Assembly (NCBI GenBank): GCA_021030915.1
Contig: JAGEMR010000231.1
Span: forward strand, 1 to 25,879
Direction: 5' to 3'
Origin: Astrothelium macrocarpum
Lineage: Eukaryota > Ascomycota > Dothideomycetes > Trypetheliales > Trypetheliaceae
DNA length: 25,879 nucleotides
Below are positions 10,412 to 20,155 of this stretch, piece by piece. The notes beneath the pieces are model-generated. The model did not search any database. It was not told where the DNA came from and saw only the letters and a program-made list of their open reading frames with translations. Position numbers and translations under genes: made by a program. Each line of letters begins with the position of its first letter. The first letter of the stretch is position 1.

Positions 10412-11801
10412 ATGCCGCAACCCCCACTACCTGATCCAAGGTACCCTGAACTTGATTCGATGCTCACGAGAAAGTTTGGACGAGAAGTTGCTAATTATTT
10501 CTCCGGTATGATTCGAAAGACACTCAATGATATATAATACCAATAAGCGCAGGATCTCCCTTGAATCGTGTAGGATTTCTAAGGCCGGATCATGTTTTCC
10601 TCTCTCAGGCCGTTCAACATCCAACAACCTCTTTTCTTCTCTGTAATAATCTGCAGCCACTTACGAAAGAACCAAAGAAACTCGCCTACGTCTCTCATGC
10701 AGATATTCAGCCCCTTATTGGAAATAATCCATATGATAAATCCGAGGATGACTTGATAAAGCAGTATAATTCAGAAACTTCTGTACCACAGATGATTTTC
10801 TTGGGATTAGATGAGAGGAATAAAGGCGGTCTTATATACAAGGAACAATATAAAGGTGCACCATTTTTCGCTGTAGATGTCACGCCCAAGGGATCTTACA
10901 CAGAAACCGCAAGTAAAATAATATCGGACCTTGAATCGCGCGGGTTTTCTTTTGCAAAGGGTCGAGTTATGGACATTGAGGCCTCAGAAGGTATCCATTC
11001 ATTCCCTTTCCCCCAGCCCTCATCATTCACAGCAAGCCACAAAACCTAGCCTATACAATTTACTGAAAACATCACATAGCCGCCATCTACGCCGAAGCGC
11101 GCCAACTCCTCGACTGGAACGCGCGCAACCCCTTCTGCGCACAATGCGGCTCGCCCACGCTCTCCGTCAACGCAGGCTTCAAGCGCACCTGCCCACCCAC
11201 CGACGCCTCACACCTCCCCTCCTCCACCCTCGGCAGCACGACCACCGCAACCCCCTCCTCGCGCCCCTCCTGCTCCACGCGCACGGGCATCTCGAACCTC
11301 TCCTTCCCGCGCACAGACCCAACCGTCATCATGGCCGTCGTCTCCGCCGACGGGTCGCGCATCCTGCTCGGGCGGCAGCAGAAGTGGCCTCCTCACTGGT
11401 ACAGCACGCTCGCCGGCTTCTGCGAGCCCGCGGAGTCCGTCGAGGAGGCGGTGCGCCGCGAGGTCTACGAGGAGGCCGGCATCGCGCTGGGGCGGGTCGT
11501 GATCCATTCGACGCAGCCGTGGCCGTACCCCGCGAACCTGATGATCGGCGCGATTGCGCAGGCTGCGCCGGGCGGCGAGAAGATCGATCTCGGGAATGAT
11601 CCGGAGCTGGAGGATGCAAGGTGGGTGCCGTTGGAGGAGGCGAGGGAGGCGCTGAGGGTTGGGACGAGTGGATTGGGAGAGCCGGCTGGGGAGGGGTATC
11701 GGGAGGGTGATTTGAGGTTGCCGCCGAGTACGGCGATTGCGCATCAGTTGATTAGTGCGGTGGTGAATAAGAATTTTTTGGGGGCGGATAGTAAGATATG
11801 A
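10412..11801 (+). CDS. NPY1: Peroxisomal-type NADH diphosphatase (NudC/Npy1 Nudix hydrolase)
   Basis: Hydrolyses NAD(H) to NMN(H) and AMP; 417 residues. Exons are 10412-10505, 10553-10990 and 11080-11801. Introns of 47 nt (GTATGA ... GCGCAG) and 89 nt (GTATCC ... CATAG) are both phase 1 and join FSG/SPLNRVGF and EASE/AAIYAEARQLLDW. A N-terminal NUDIX-like domain precedes a zinc ribbon: C197xxC200, C215 and C242, the last displaced by a ~26-residue Ser/Thr insert. The Nudix box is complete: G290, E296, R304-E305, E308-E309, G311 in GFCEPAESVEEAVRREVYEE. QPWPYPANLM (323-332) is the NADH-specific SQPWPFP element. The C-terminus SKI is a PTS1 variant, fitting the peroxisomal yeast enzyme. Exon 3 is strikingly GC-rich compared with exons 1-2. 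Confidence 0.96.
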
Positions 11802-12142
11802 GGAGGGGTGGAGGTTGCGTTTTGTGGGCATGCAGTGTGCGGTTTGCAGAGTTGCAAGTGTTTGCTTGGACGAGCCTGGTGGGATACATGTATCCAACTT
11901 CTCAGGTCGTCCGTGTCTAATCATTATTATTTCTAAGCATGGTTGACAACGCCATGAGTGGGCAAAGCATTGTTGTACCCCATGCGCCAATTATTTTTCG
12001 TGCCTGCGTTGTAAGGTTTTTGTGCCAGACACCTGAAGAATCGTCCTGGCATAAGATGGTCATTGCAATTCACCTTTCGTCGTTTAGCCTGTTTAGATGA
12101 ATAAGCGGAAACTTTTCAGTACACATTATAGTTCGGGTGCTT
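11802..12142. other. Convergent intergenic region
   Basis: This 341-bp gap lies between the stop codons of the plus-strand diphosphatase and the minus-strand F-box-like gene. It should hold two overlapping or abutting 3' UTRs. I see no gene, RNA or repeat in it. Confidence 0.5.
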
Positions 12143-13210
12143 CTACTCACGTAGAATGTAGCCACGGCTCCTCAGCTCCACAGAAAACCTCGACTTTCCA
12201 AGCATGTGATCAAGTTCCTTCATCTTCTTCTTGTAACCCTTCTCACCATTCCACGTCCACAATTTCAGATCAAACACCTGTATCATATGATCTGCGAATT
12301 TCAGCGATTGAGATGCTCCATCCTCCTTTATCCTGGCCTTGTCGACTTTTCCTCTTTTGAGTTTTTGTATTTCTAGTGCAGTCCACTGCTCCAGACTCAG
12401 AAAATGAAACCCAATTAAGTTGGAGCATCGCCTATGATGATCTCCGAACACAAGACTATGGAACTTGGGACAGATGCGAATGATGTAGCCACATGCCATG
12501 AAGAAGTTGCGCCGTATCGGCGAAGCAACCATGTCCAGACGCTCCAAGGGAAAGATGACGTAGAGTTTGCGAAGCCTCGGGAGTAGTGAACAAAGCTGGA
12601 TGATTGAGCGACGAAGGACCAAGAGCATATTCGTGAGATAGCGGGCATCATTGGGCCGAGAACTCGCCAAATTCCAGGACGGAAACGTGACGAGGACATG
12701 AGAGAGATTCTGTAGAGCGTAGGCATGAGAAGGAGAGCATGAAGGATGATATTCGGTTTGGCTTTGTGGCCATCGCTGCGACTTGCTGCTTTCGCTAGCC
12801 AGTTCGAGCAGTGGAATGTTGTCAAAGTTCACACGAAAGAGGACTTTCTTGTAGAGCAAAGGGCATAAATCGGAAAAGAAGAATCTGTTACTTCGCAACA
12901 AGCTGAGCCCGCCACGATCTACGATTTCGCCGTTCTCAGTAGCCCTAAATTTGTTGGCCTTTGGGGTACCGGAACGTCTTTTCGAGACTGTTGAGCCTGG
13001 TGGTAGCAAAGGATTTTGTGGATCGTGACCATATGTTAGAAGCGGTACCTCCCGTTTAGAGAGCGTTTTGAGTTCGTCACACTCATTATGGTCAATGGAA
13101 AAAAATACAGGAAAGCCCAGGAATTGGTAGATTCGAAGGCGGAGCTCAGCAGGTAATTCTTGCAGACGACAAGTGGGATCCACACCCATTTTGCCTCGAA
13201 ACAAAAGCAT
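12143..13210 (-). CDS. F-box-like domain protein of unknown function
   Basis: Single-exon frame of 355 residues starting at an ATG (13210-13208). A second ATG seven codons in (MGVDPTCRLQELPAEL) is an equally good start. Residues ~16-35 (LQELPAELRLRIYQFLGFPV) match the helix pattern of fungal F-box-like domains, which recruit substrates to SCF ubiquitin ligases. The rest has the hydrophobic, Leu/Arg-rich texture of the many lineage-specific ascomycete proteins of this sort (LLRSNRFFFSDLCPLLYKKV, LSHVLVTFPSWN, LPRLRKLYVIFPLERL). It also has a Lys-rich stretch near the C-terminus (EKGYKKKMKELDHMLGK). No catalytic motif, signal peptide or membrane segment is visible. The substrate is unknown, and the F-box assignment rests on a short motif only. 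Confidence 0.75.
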   Translation of the reverse strand: MLLFRGKMGVDPTCRLQELPAELRLRIYQFLGFPVFFSIDHNECDELKTLSKREVPLLTYGHDPQNPLLPPGSTVSKRRSGTPKANKFRATENGEIVDRGGLSLLRSNRFFFSDLCPLLYKKVLFRVNFDNIPLLELASESSKSQRWPQSQTEYHPSCSPSHAYALQNLSHVLVTFPSWNLASSRPNDARYLTNMLLVLRRSIIQLCSLLPRLRKLYVIFPLERLDMVASPIRRNFFMACGYIIRICPKFHSLVFGDHHRRCSNLIGFHFLSLEQWTALEIQKLKRGKVDKARIKEDGASQSLKFADHMIQVFDLKLWTWNGEKGYKKKMKELDHMLGKSRFSVELRSRGYILRE

Positions 13211-13664
13211 TCAAGATTGAACTTGAATCCAGGATAGATCAGCTTTAAAGTCTACTTCATAATCGTTCTTTGTATGTCATCGTGGTGAGGCTGCAGCTTC
13301 TAGCGGCATTGGTGCCTAGATGTAAATGAGGGGGCCCTCAGGTTTGCTATGGTGAGTTTGTCTAATTCCGGGGACAAACGGACTTTGTTTTCCATATTAG
13401 TGATGATAAGATACCATACACATACACAGATCAGCTCATGGCTGACTAGCACGCTAACCATGCGATCCATGGATGTTTGTCTGAAAATTGACCCACAGGG
13501 AGCTCCCCATCAGATATAAGCCCGCAACTGGTGTAGCGCCTTTTTTTTTTTTGGAACGTAACGACACGCATCGTAGTGGTTATATTCCTGAAAGCCACCC
13601 ACGGACGTGTAGCTAGTCTCTTGCTGGAGTGGAAAGTGATGGAGTTGTATTACAATAGTATAGA
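13211..13664. other. Intergenic, between F-box-like gene and RCC1
   Basis: 454 bp. The left part is the upstream region of the F-box-like gene; the right part is the 3' flank of RCC1. A 12-nt T tract lies at 13541-13552. On the minus strand it would read as a poly-A run about 110 nt after the RCC1 stop. No gene is supported. Confidence 0.45.
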
Positions 13665-15525
13665 TTAAGCATACGCTGTGATGATGGAGTACTGCCCCCC
13701 AGCACCAGCCCAATTAACCTTGGCATCCCTCAATGCAGTATTGTCAATTACCGTTGCCAACATGATATCGTCAGGATCATCGTCATCACCCCCTTGACCA
13801 GTTTGATAGGTCGCATTGAACCCCCATGAATAAGCTTTACCGTCAGTGGTGACGGCGATGCTATGGTCGCTCCCAGCCGTAGCAGTGGCAGCTTTGAGAT
13901 CTGGACAATTTGTTAGCAGTTATAATCGTGGATGGGCTAGAAAACTCAAGCTTACTGGGAACTGCGGTAGGTACGGAGAGGATCCGAGTGTTGCCGCGAA
14001 CGTCTTTGATCACGTCTTCTTCTGGAAGACTGGACACATCGATGCCACACTGTCCGACATCGACACGGCCCCAGACTAAGCATTCGCCATCTTCTGAGAC
14101 ACCGACTGTATGATGCGATCCTCCCTGTACAGATTTCATTTTCTTCCCATCCAGACTCTGTATCTTTTGCGGATGAGACACAATACTGCCTCCTTCCTCG
14201 TCTTTCTTGAGAGGAATCCCCGTCTCTCCGAAGCTGTTTAACCCCCAGCTCCATAACTCTCCGTCTTTGTCAATGGCGAAGGAGTGGTACGAGCCACAAC
14301 CCACAGCTGCAACCTTTTTGCGTGGTATCGAAACGCCGGCTGGAAGAAGACTCTGAGTCTTGGTGCGTTCTATAACGCGACGGCCGAGCTGACATTGTTG
14401 TCCATTACCCCAGGCATACAAGTGACCTTTATCATCGCAAGCCAGAACATGATCTGCACCGCAGGCGACCTGAACAATTCGCTTGAGCGAGGGTATAAGT
14501 ATTGGCGTTCTCTGATCCATGACGAGTTTTCCGGACTTATCGAGAGTGAATCCAAGCGCACCATCATTGCTCTGATTCAAATTAGCATTCTGTCGCTAGT
14601 GGAATGCGAATGGCTTACCCTGAAAGTGCCCCAACCATAAACGTGACCATCATCAGTCACTGCGAAGCTGGTGCTGTCGCCGGCCGCAATCTGTGTGAAG
14701 ACAGTGCCTTCAGGAAAGTACTCGTCAGAAATTGGAGCTGGAGTGGACTCGAGGGGGTTCATTCCGCCATCGCTTGCGTCGTCTGCGTCGGCCATATCAA
14801 TAAGATCACCCTCCCAAGTAGTGTCCCGTCCAAGAGCGCCCTTGTCGTTCACACCCCATGAATAAATTTTGTTGTCATGGGTAAGGGTAAGTGCATGCAT
14901 GCCGCCAGTAGCGACTTGAACGACGCCTACCGAGTCAGGCAGAAGATTGGCATTGAGCCGTGGTCGCTTGACCTTCTTCACCTCAGGCCCAAGACCAAGC
15001 TCGCCAGCACTGACTTCTCCACAGACATAGACGTTGAGTTTTTGAGTTGGAGCTTGGTTGATGATAGCTCTCTTAGCAAGTTTTGGTCGCTTGACAGCTC
15101 GTGATTCCACTGGTGTAGGAGTTTTCCGCTTCGGCTGGGTAGTACCATTGACTTTGGGTTCCTCCTCAAACTCGATAGCGTCTTGCTTTCTTTTTGGAGC
15201 TCGACCTTTGCTTTTGGTTGCCGTAGAAGCTTCGTCTACTGGATAGTCAGCAGTGTCGCGACTTGATGGTGTGAAGCTACACCCTCGAGAGCGTATACTC
15301 GCAAGAGAATCCGTCAATGCGAACTAATGACATACCTTTTGGAGGAGTTTTCTCTTTCTTTGGTGCCGCTTTCTTAGCTGGCTTAGCAGTAGCAGGCTTT
15401 GTTGCTTGTTTAGTAGCTTTGGGAGCTGCTGGTGGTTTTGCAGCTGGCTTCGTCACCTTGTCCTGAGCTGCTCTTCTGGTAGACTTCTTCACAGTTTCCG
15501 TAGCGACGCTCTTTTTGGGAGCCAT
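13665..15525 (-). CDS. RCC1: RCC1 / Ran guanine nucleotide exchange factor
   Basis: Chromatin-bound exchange factor that loads Ran with GTP (Prp20/Srm1 in budding yeast, Pim1 in fission yeast); 568 residues. Exons are 15525-15336, 15283-14619, 14571-13956 and 13900-13665. The introns are 52, 47, 55 nt long with GTATGT/GTAAGC donors and CTAAT/CTAAC branch sites in the last two. Residues 1-62 form a Lys/Ala/Pro-rich tail (AAKPPAAPKATKQATKPA) resembling histone H1 tails. Basic clusters GRAPKRKQ and AVKRPKLAKR are likely nuclear localisation signals. The seven-bladed propeller begins at VYVCGEVSAGELGLG, with repeats such as ATGGMHALTLTHDNKIYSWG, YGWGTFR/SNDGALGF (across intron 2), CGADHVLACDDKGHLYAWG, CGSYHSFAIDKDGELWSWG and AGSDHSIAVTTDGKAYSWG, and closes at QYSIITAYA. 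Confidence 0.96.
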
Positions 15526-15989
15526 TGTGCAATCAAAGTTGAATTGGTGTAATATTCAGAAAAGTGGATTAAGAGCGCCGCTTTGTTTTGAAAGATCGGC
15601 GCGCGTTGTAAAATAAGATTCCAGAGGCGGGCAGGGGTGATGAGGCTAATGTGCTAGCGCAAGCTCAGGTGCTCAATCACTCGATTGTATTTGTGAAACT
15701 AACTGCCTCCTTGCCTTTACGCGCTTCATACACACAAAACCCACCTCTTGCAATATCACGTATATCGAAGAATGGTGGGGAATAGGCGCCGTTCGAGGAG
15801 AAGGTAAAACCTCATGCTTCACACTGTTCAAACTTTACGTGATGCTGCTACAATTCACCATAGACAGACTTTATCCTGCCCTTCTAAATACAAACGGTCA
15901 ACACCAGGCGCTCGTTTACAAACCACACACCATTAAACATCACACACCCGAGCCTAATTACACGTCTGTATGATATGTGCCCAACACGA
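15526..15989. promoter_or_regulatory. RCC1 upstream region
   Basis: 464 bp between the RCC1 start codon and the stop codon of the next minus-strand gene. It must hold the RCC1 promoter and the 3' UTR of the upstream gene. A GGCGCGCG run lies near 15599 and GC-rich patches near 15580-15630. No additional gene is seen. Confidence 0.4.
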
Positions 15990-16898
15990 TCAATGTACCG
16001 CTCCAGGAGGACGCCAGTGAGGACGCACTTGTGAGGATCCTCTCCGAGGTGATGAGAAGACGCTGAGTTGACGTCGCCGTACTTCATTGCCGTACAAGAG
16101 CCGATGTTCCAGACTCCTATGGGGGCGTGCTGGTTCATACTTCTTATAAAACCATGGACGAAAACTTTGAGCTCGACGATTAGGAACAGCGGCCTTGGTC
16201 GTCGGATCTTTTACTCTGAGCGCTGCATGCTTTGGGTTTGACTCTTCAGAGCACGGCGCCGCGTGACTTTTTAGCCGTTGGCTGTTTTCCTTAGTACTAG
16301 CCACGGGTACGGGGGGCGAAATTGGGGCCGTTGATGCTGTGTCCTGGCTTGCAGTGACATGCTCGTGTGTGCTCGTCGGCGCACGCACAATATCACAGAC
16401 TTCTCTCAGCTCTTGCGTGGGTCGTACATGTACGCCCTCATCTCTTACTTGGGGACCGGGACCCGTTTCATTTGCAGGACCTCTTTCGTTGTCAATGGAT
16501 AATCTCATGGACGTCCTTCTGTTACCAATGGAGCCGGATTGGAGATCTGCAGAATATGGCTCATTTTCAATGATCGCCAGCGATCTGAATGTTAACGGTC
16601 GGCCTCGGCTCGATGTGCCAACATTAACGTCAATACCATTCAGGCGGTATTCGTCTTCAAAAATAAACTCTTCGCCTCTTGCTTGTGTCTCGAAGCTCTG
16701 CATTCTTTGAGTTTGGTTCGCTGGCTCAGCCAATCTAACCACCGTTTTTGAATCTGGGGAGTCCTTGCCGAAGCTAGGCTTGCTCTGCTGATATGGTTGG
16801 CCACATCTCTTGAATGCTGGCATCTGTAAATAGGTATTGCATGTTTCTCGGTCGGACTGTGGCTCTGATTCCTTGCTTGGTAAGATCGCTGATTGCAT
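15990..16898 (-). CDS. Hypothetical disordered protein
   Basis: A 302-residue open frame from the first ATG (16898-16896). The frame opens one codon earlier with a TTG. Composition is Ser/Pro/Arg/Glu-rich and mostly disordered. Recognisable stretches are basic (SSRGRPLTFRSLAIIENEPYS, shortened here to its core GRPLTFRSLAI; RRTSMRLSID) and Thr/Ser/Pro-rich (TASQDTASTAPISPPVPVAS). The C-terminal end is Arg-rich (HRLLYGNEVRRRQLS, SSPRRGSSQVRPHWRPPG). There are no domains, signal peptide or membrane segments. RRTS and SSPRRGS look like kinase or 14-3-3-type sites, but that is weak inference. The long open frame supports a gene, but codon bias is modest, and an intron or a different 5' end cannot be excluded. 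Confidence 0.5.
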   Translation of the reverse strand: MQSAILPSKESEPQSDRETCNTYLQMPAFKRCGQPYQQSKPSFGKDSPDSKTVVRLAEPANQTQRMQSFETQARGEEFIFEDEYRLNGIDVNVGTSSRGRPLTFRSLAIIENEPYSADLQSGSIGNRRTSMRLSIDNERGPANETGPGPQVRDEGVHVRPTQELREVCDIVRAPTSTHEHVTASQDTASTAPISPPVPVASTKENSQRLKSHAAPCSEESNPKHAALRVKDPTTKAAVPNRRAQSFRPWFYKKYEPARPHRSLEHRLLYGNEVRRRQLSVFSSPRRGSSQVRPHWRPPGAVH

Positions 16899-18309
16899 CA
16901 AGTCATGTGTTTTTCATACATATGATGCGCTACAAGAGACAAAATTGGATTCGTTGTGAGAGGTATGTTATGTTCTGTAGGTAAATGCGCAGTACGATGG
17001 GTTGAGCTTGCGTTCTGAGCCCTGACTGCGCTCTTTCCTTAATATGAATCATGTCTGCCGTGAGTTGGAATGAGGCTAGGAACAAAGACATCAATGCAGC
17101 AGTTTGAAACGGATCCAGACCTTTGGGAGGTTTCTACTGCACCACTCCCTCTCCGTGTCCGAAGTGACGGGTCATGACTTCTTTGTCAATCTTCGTCTAT
17201 GACGCATGGGAGCTGAATGTTCTGAGGTCCCAGAGCAAAGAGATAGGAACAAAGTATCCCTCTTTGCATTCATTGATCTTTCATGACCCGAACAAAGAAA
17301 GCTCTAGTGAAACTACACCGAGAAATGGTAAGGCAGAGTTGCTTTCATGACCCCTTCGCAGCCAATAATCCACTTCATTGGGTGCATGGCATTTCTCATC
17401 TCATCCAGCAAAACCCCATTTATCCAAATTGACCTTTTCGTGCTCCTGAACTACATTCGTTGTGTTAGTGGCAGCTCCTTGAAGCTCTATAATTTCAATT
17501 TCCAGTTGAAACTCCCAAACATTAAGCGACTTAAAATCCAGCTCTTTGGAAACAGGCACAGTGATATTCTAAAATTTCCTCTTAAGATTTTGGTATCGCC
17601 AAGCTTCATTTTAGATACCGAAGACTGGCTACCTAGCCTTTTAACGTTCTCCTGTCTGTTGCAATGGGCATCTAGGTAAGAGAAGGCCTTCTGGCGCTTG
17701 TAGTGCTCCCGTAGAATTCTTCTGAAACTGCAGTGCAGACATCAAACGTTTCTGCTAATACAAAAACACAAAATTCGTTATCGTACAGACTGAATTGTGT
17801 GAAATGCAAGTTTGGTGTTTGCTGGACTTCAAAACGAACGCGGAGCAGGCTCTTCTGTGTCACATCGGACATGCGGCGCAGTCATTTGCCCTTGGCTTAG
17901 CAATACGCATCGGCTTACTTGCTTGCTTACACCTGTAGGGTACAACTATCGGATCATGTAGAATCTCTACGTCCTTGGCGCTGGCATCTACTGGAAGCAT
18001 ATGTTCGATTTAATCCTGGTCTGTTCAGAAATCATTGTGGTAGGTGAATCAGAATCAACTCGATCGGTCTAAATTCAACAAGGCTAATAATGTTAGTGAA
18101 AATTATCAACTTTGCTCCGATTTTGGTGGTCTTTGCGCTATTCATTGGCCGCTGCTTGGCGGTGTATGATAGCACGCTTTGCTATAGCTTGAGAGTCTTG
18201 AAACGTTCGCACGTGTGCTCTATTATGTTACGATCCCTGGAGGCCCAGACTGTTTGTATCATGCCAAGGACTCTGCTAATGAGGTTTTACTGATCTAGAA
18301 AGCGATATA
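16899..18309. other. 1.4-kb intergenic stretch
   Basis: Between two divergently transcribed genes (hypothetical protein on minus, GMC oxidoreductase on plus), so it holds both promoters. A 110-codon ATG-started frame (17347-17679) and a 67-codon frame (18090-18293, hydrophobic N-terminus) occur, but neither shows a domain or credible context; the second lies in the probable 5' UTR of the oxidoreductase gene. GGAACAAAG occurs twice near 17079 and 17246. No RNA gene or transposon is recognised. Confidence 0.45.
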
Positions 18310-20155
18310 ATGAGCGCTGAATCTACGTTCGATATCGTTATCGCCGGAGGTGGGACTGCCGCTTGCGCGCTGGCTGCAAGAGTCTCCAACGCTCTACCCT
18401 CATGTTCTGTCGCTCTAATTGAAGCTGGACCAAATGCGCATAATGACCCGCGCATTCAGAACCCACTTGGTAGTCCACTTCTGCACAAGACCGAGCTGGA
18501 ATGGAACTACATGACTGCACCGCAGCGACATCTCGATGATCGTCAAATCTATCATTGCAGTGGGAAGGCTCTCTCTGGTAGCTCTGCTGTGAATTATGGT
18601 ATGTGGATGCGTGGACATGCGGCAGATTTCGAATCTTGGAGTCGCCTGGTCAACGATCCGAGATGGAGCTATGCGGGTCTTTTGCCATACTTCAAACGTA
18701 CAGAAACTCATTACCTTTCAAGGGAAGAGATACCAAATCCAGAGGAACATGGATTCGATGGGCCAATCCACACGGTATTTGCGCCCTTGGCTATGTTTCA
18801 TATTCATCAATCGTTGACATCTCTTGTCAGGTTCCTGCGCGCACCTGGCCTCTCAGTCAGTCCATTCGAAGAGCTTTTGAGGAAACTGGTTTGGACCATC
18901 TTGCTGATGCAAATAGCGGTCAACCTTTGGGACTTGCGCGTTCAGTCTGGACTTGGCATAAGGAGGCGCGCCAAGCCGCTGGTATGGCATACGACTTGTC
19001 TAAAGTCCAAGTCATTACGAACAAATTGATCAGAAAGATCGTCCTTGAGGATAGAGGCGGCTCGCAAGTCGCAACTGGAGTATGTACTTCTGATGATCAA
19101 ATCTACCACGCTCGTAAAGAGGTGATAGTCTCATGTGGTGCGTTTCGTACTCCACAAATCCTTATGCTTTCAGGAATAGGAGAATCTTCACAGCTCAAGT
19201 CGCTTGGAATTAAGCATTGTGTCGAATCTGCCGAGGTAGGAAAGAACTTGCACGATCGTAAGTCTCCCCTAATGTGAGACAATGTAATTCAGAAGATGGT
19301 ATCCATATGGTAGCTCCGTGTCGTTCATTGCTGACTTCGTCATGTTAGATCCTTCGACCATTCTCTACTGGAAACTAAAACATCCAGAGCAAGGTCTTTC
19401 GTTCGGCTCCCCAAATTTTCCCAAACGAAAGGTGGGACCTTCAGAATGGGTATTCACTGGAACTGTTCCCAAGGATGACATCATTGTGGCTCTTGAGAAG
19501 GACGGGCTGGGCGCACAGGAAGCTGTGGTGCACGAAAGCGTCAAGGTCCCTCGAGCGCATTATGAAATGACTGTGGGTTATGGGCCGGTCGGGGTGCCGC
19601 CGAACCTAAAGGTGCCGATAAATGGGTCCATCATCTCGACAGGCGTTGTCTGCTTTTTGCCTACCTCCAGGGGCTCTGTAAAGCTCACTTCCACAGATCC
19701 TAATGCGGATCCGATTATCGATCCCAACTACCTTGAGACGGAGCATGACTGGTGTGTATTACGCGCTGCGCTACGGCAAGCGATGAAGGTGATGAATGCA
19801 CCAGCCGCGAAAGAACATGTCGAATGTCAGTTTCAGCCCGAAGGATTCGACATTAATCTTAATAGTACGGATGAGGAGCTTCATGCTCGGATCAAGCCAT
19901 ATTCTTCCACTTGGTATCACCCTGGTGGAACGGCTGCGATGGGCGCTGTCGTAGATAGCGAGTGTCGAGTGTACGGTGTTCAAGGACTGCGCGTCGTGGA
20001 TGCAAGCATCCTGCCTCAGCCCTTGGGAGCGCATTATCAAGGTATGTAATTAAAATGGTCGTCAGAAACTGGACTGATGTTGTTGTTGTCGCATAGCTTC
20101 TATCTACGCCATTGCAGAACAAGCTTCTGATATGATTGTTTCTGCTCATTCATGA
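18310..20155 (+). CDS. GMC family FAD oxidoreductase
   Basis: Flavoenzyme of the glucose-methanol-choline family, 547 residues. Exons are 18310-18774, 18831-19257, 19349-20041 and 20097-20155, with introns of 56, 91 and 55 nt. The FAD-binding site opens the protein: DIVIAGGGTAACALAARV, with Ala18 where the GxGxxG pattern has its last Gly, then the ribose-binding VALIEAG. GKALSGSSAVN (85-95) is the GMC signature. Intron 2 removal rebuilds NLHDH (294-298), the conserved flavin-pocket motif. The catalytic region is WYHPGGTAAMG (His488) and PLGAHYQ (His526), a His/His pair. No signal peptide or PTS1 is seen, so it is probably intracellular. The substrate cannot be told; related fungal proteins are annotated as choline or alcohol dehydrogenase-like. 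No partner genes adjoin it. Confidence 0.93.

Noticed and set aside
11208..11990. 260-codon minus-strand Arg-rich frame across the Nudix exon
   Set aside because: Antisense to a complete Nudix box; arises from the GC-rich codons of exon 3.
17347..17679. 110-codon ATG-started frame in the 1.4-kb gap
   Set aside because: AT-rich, no domain, no conserved-looking segment; expected by chance in this composition.
18090..18293. 67-codon frame with a hydrophobic N-terminus before the GMC gene
   Set aside because: Ends 16 nt before the oxidoreductase ATG within the likely 5' UTR; the hydrophobic start alone is not sufficient evidence.
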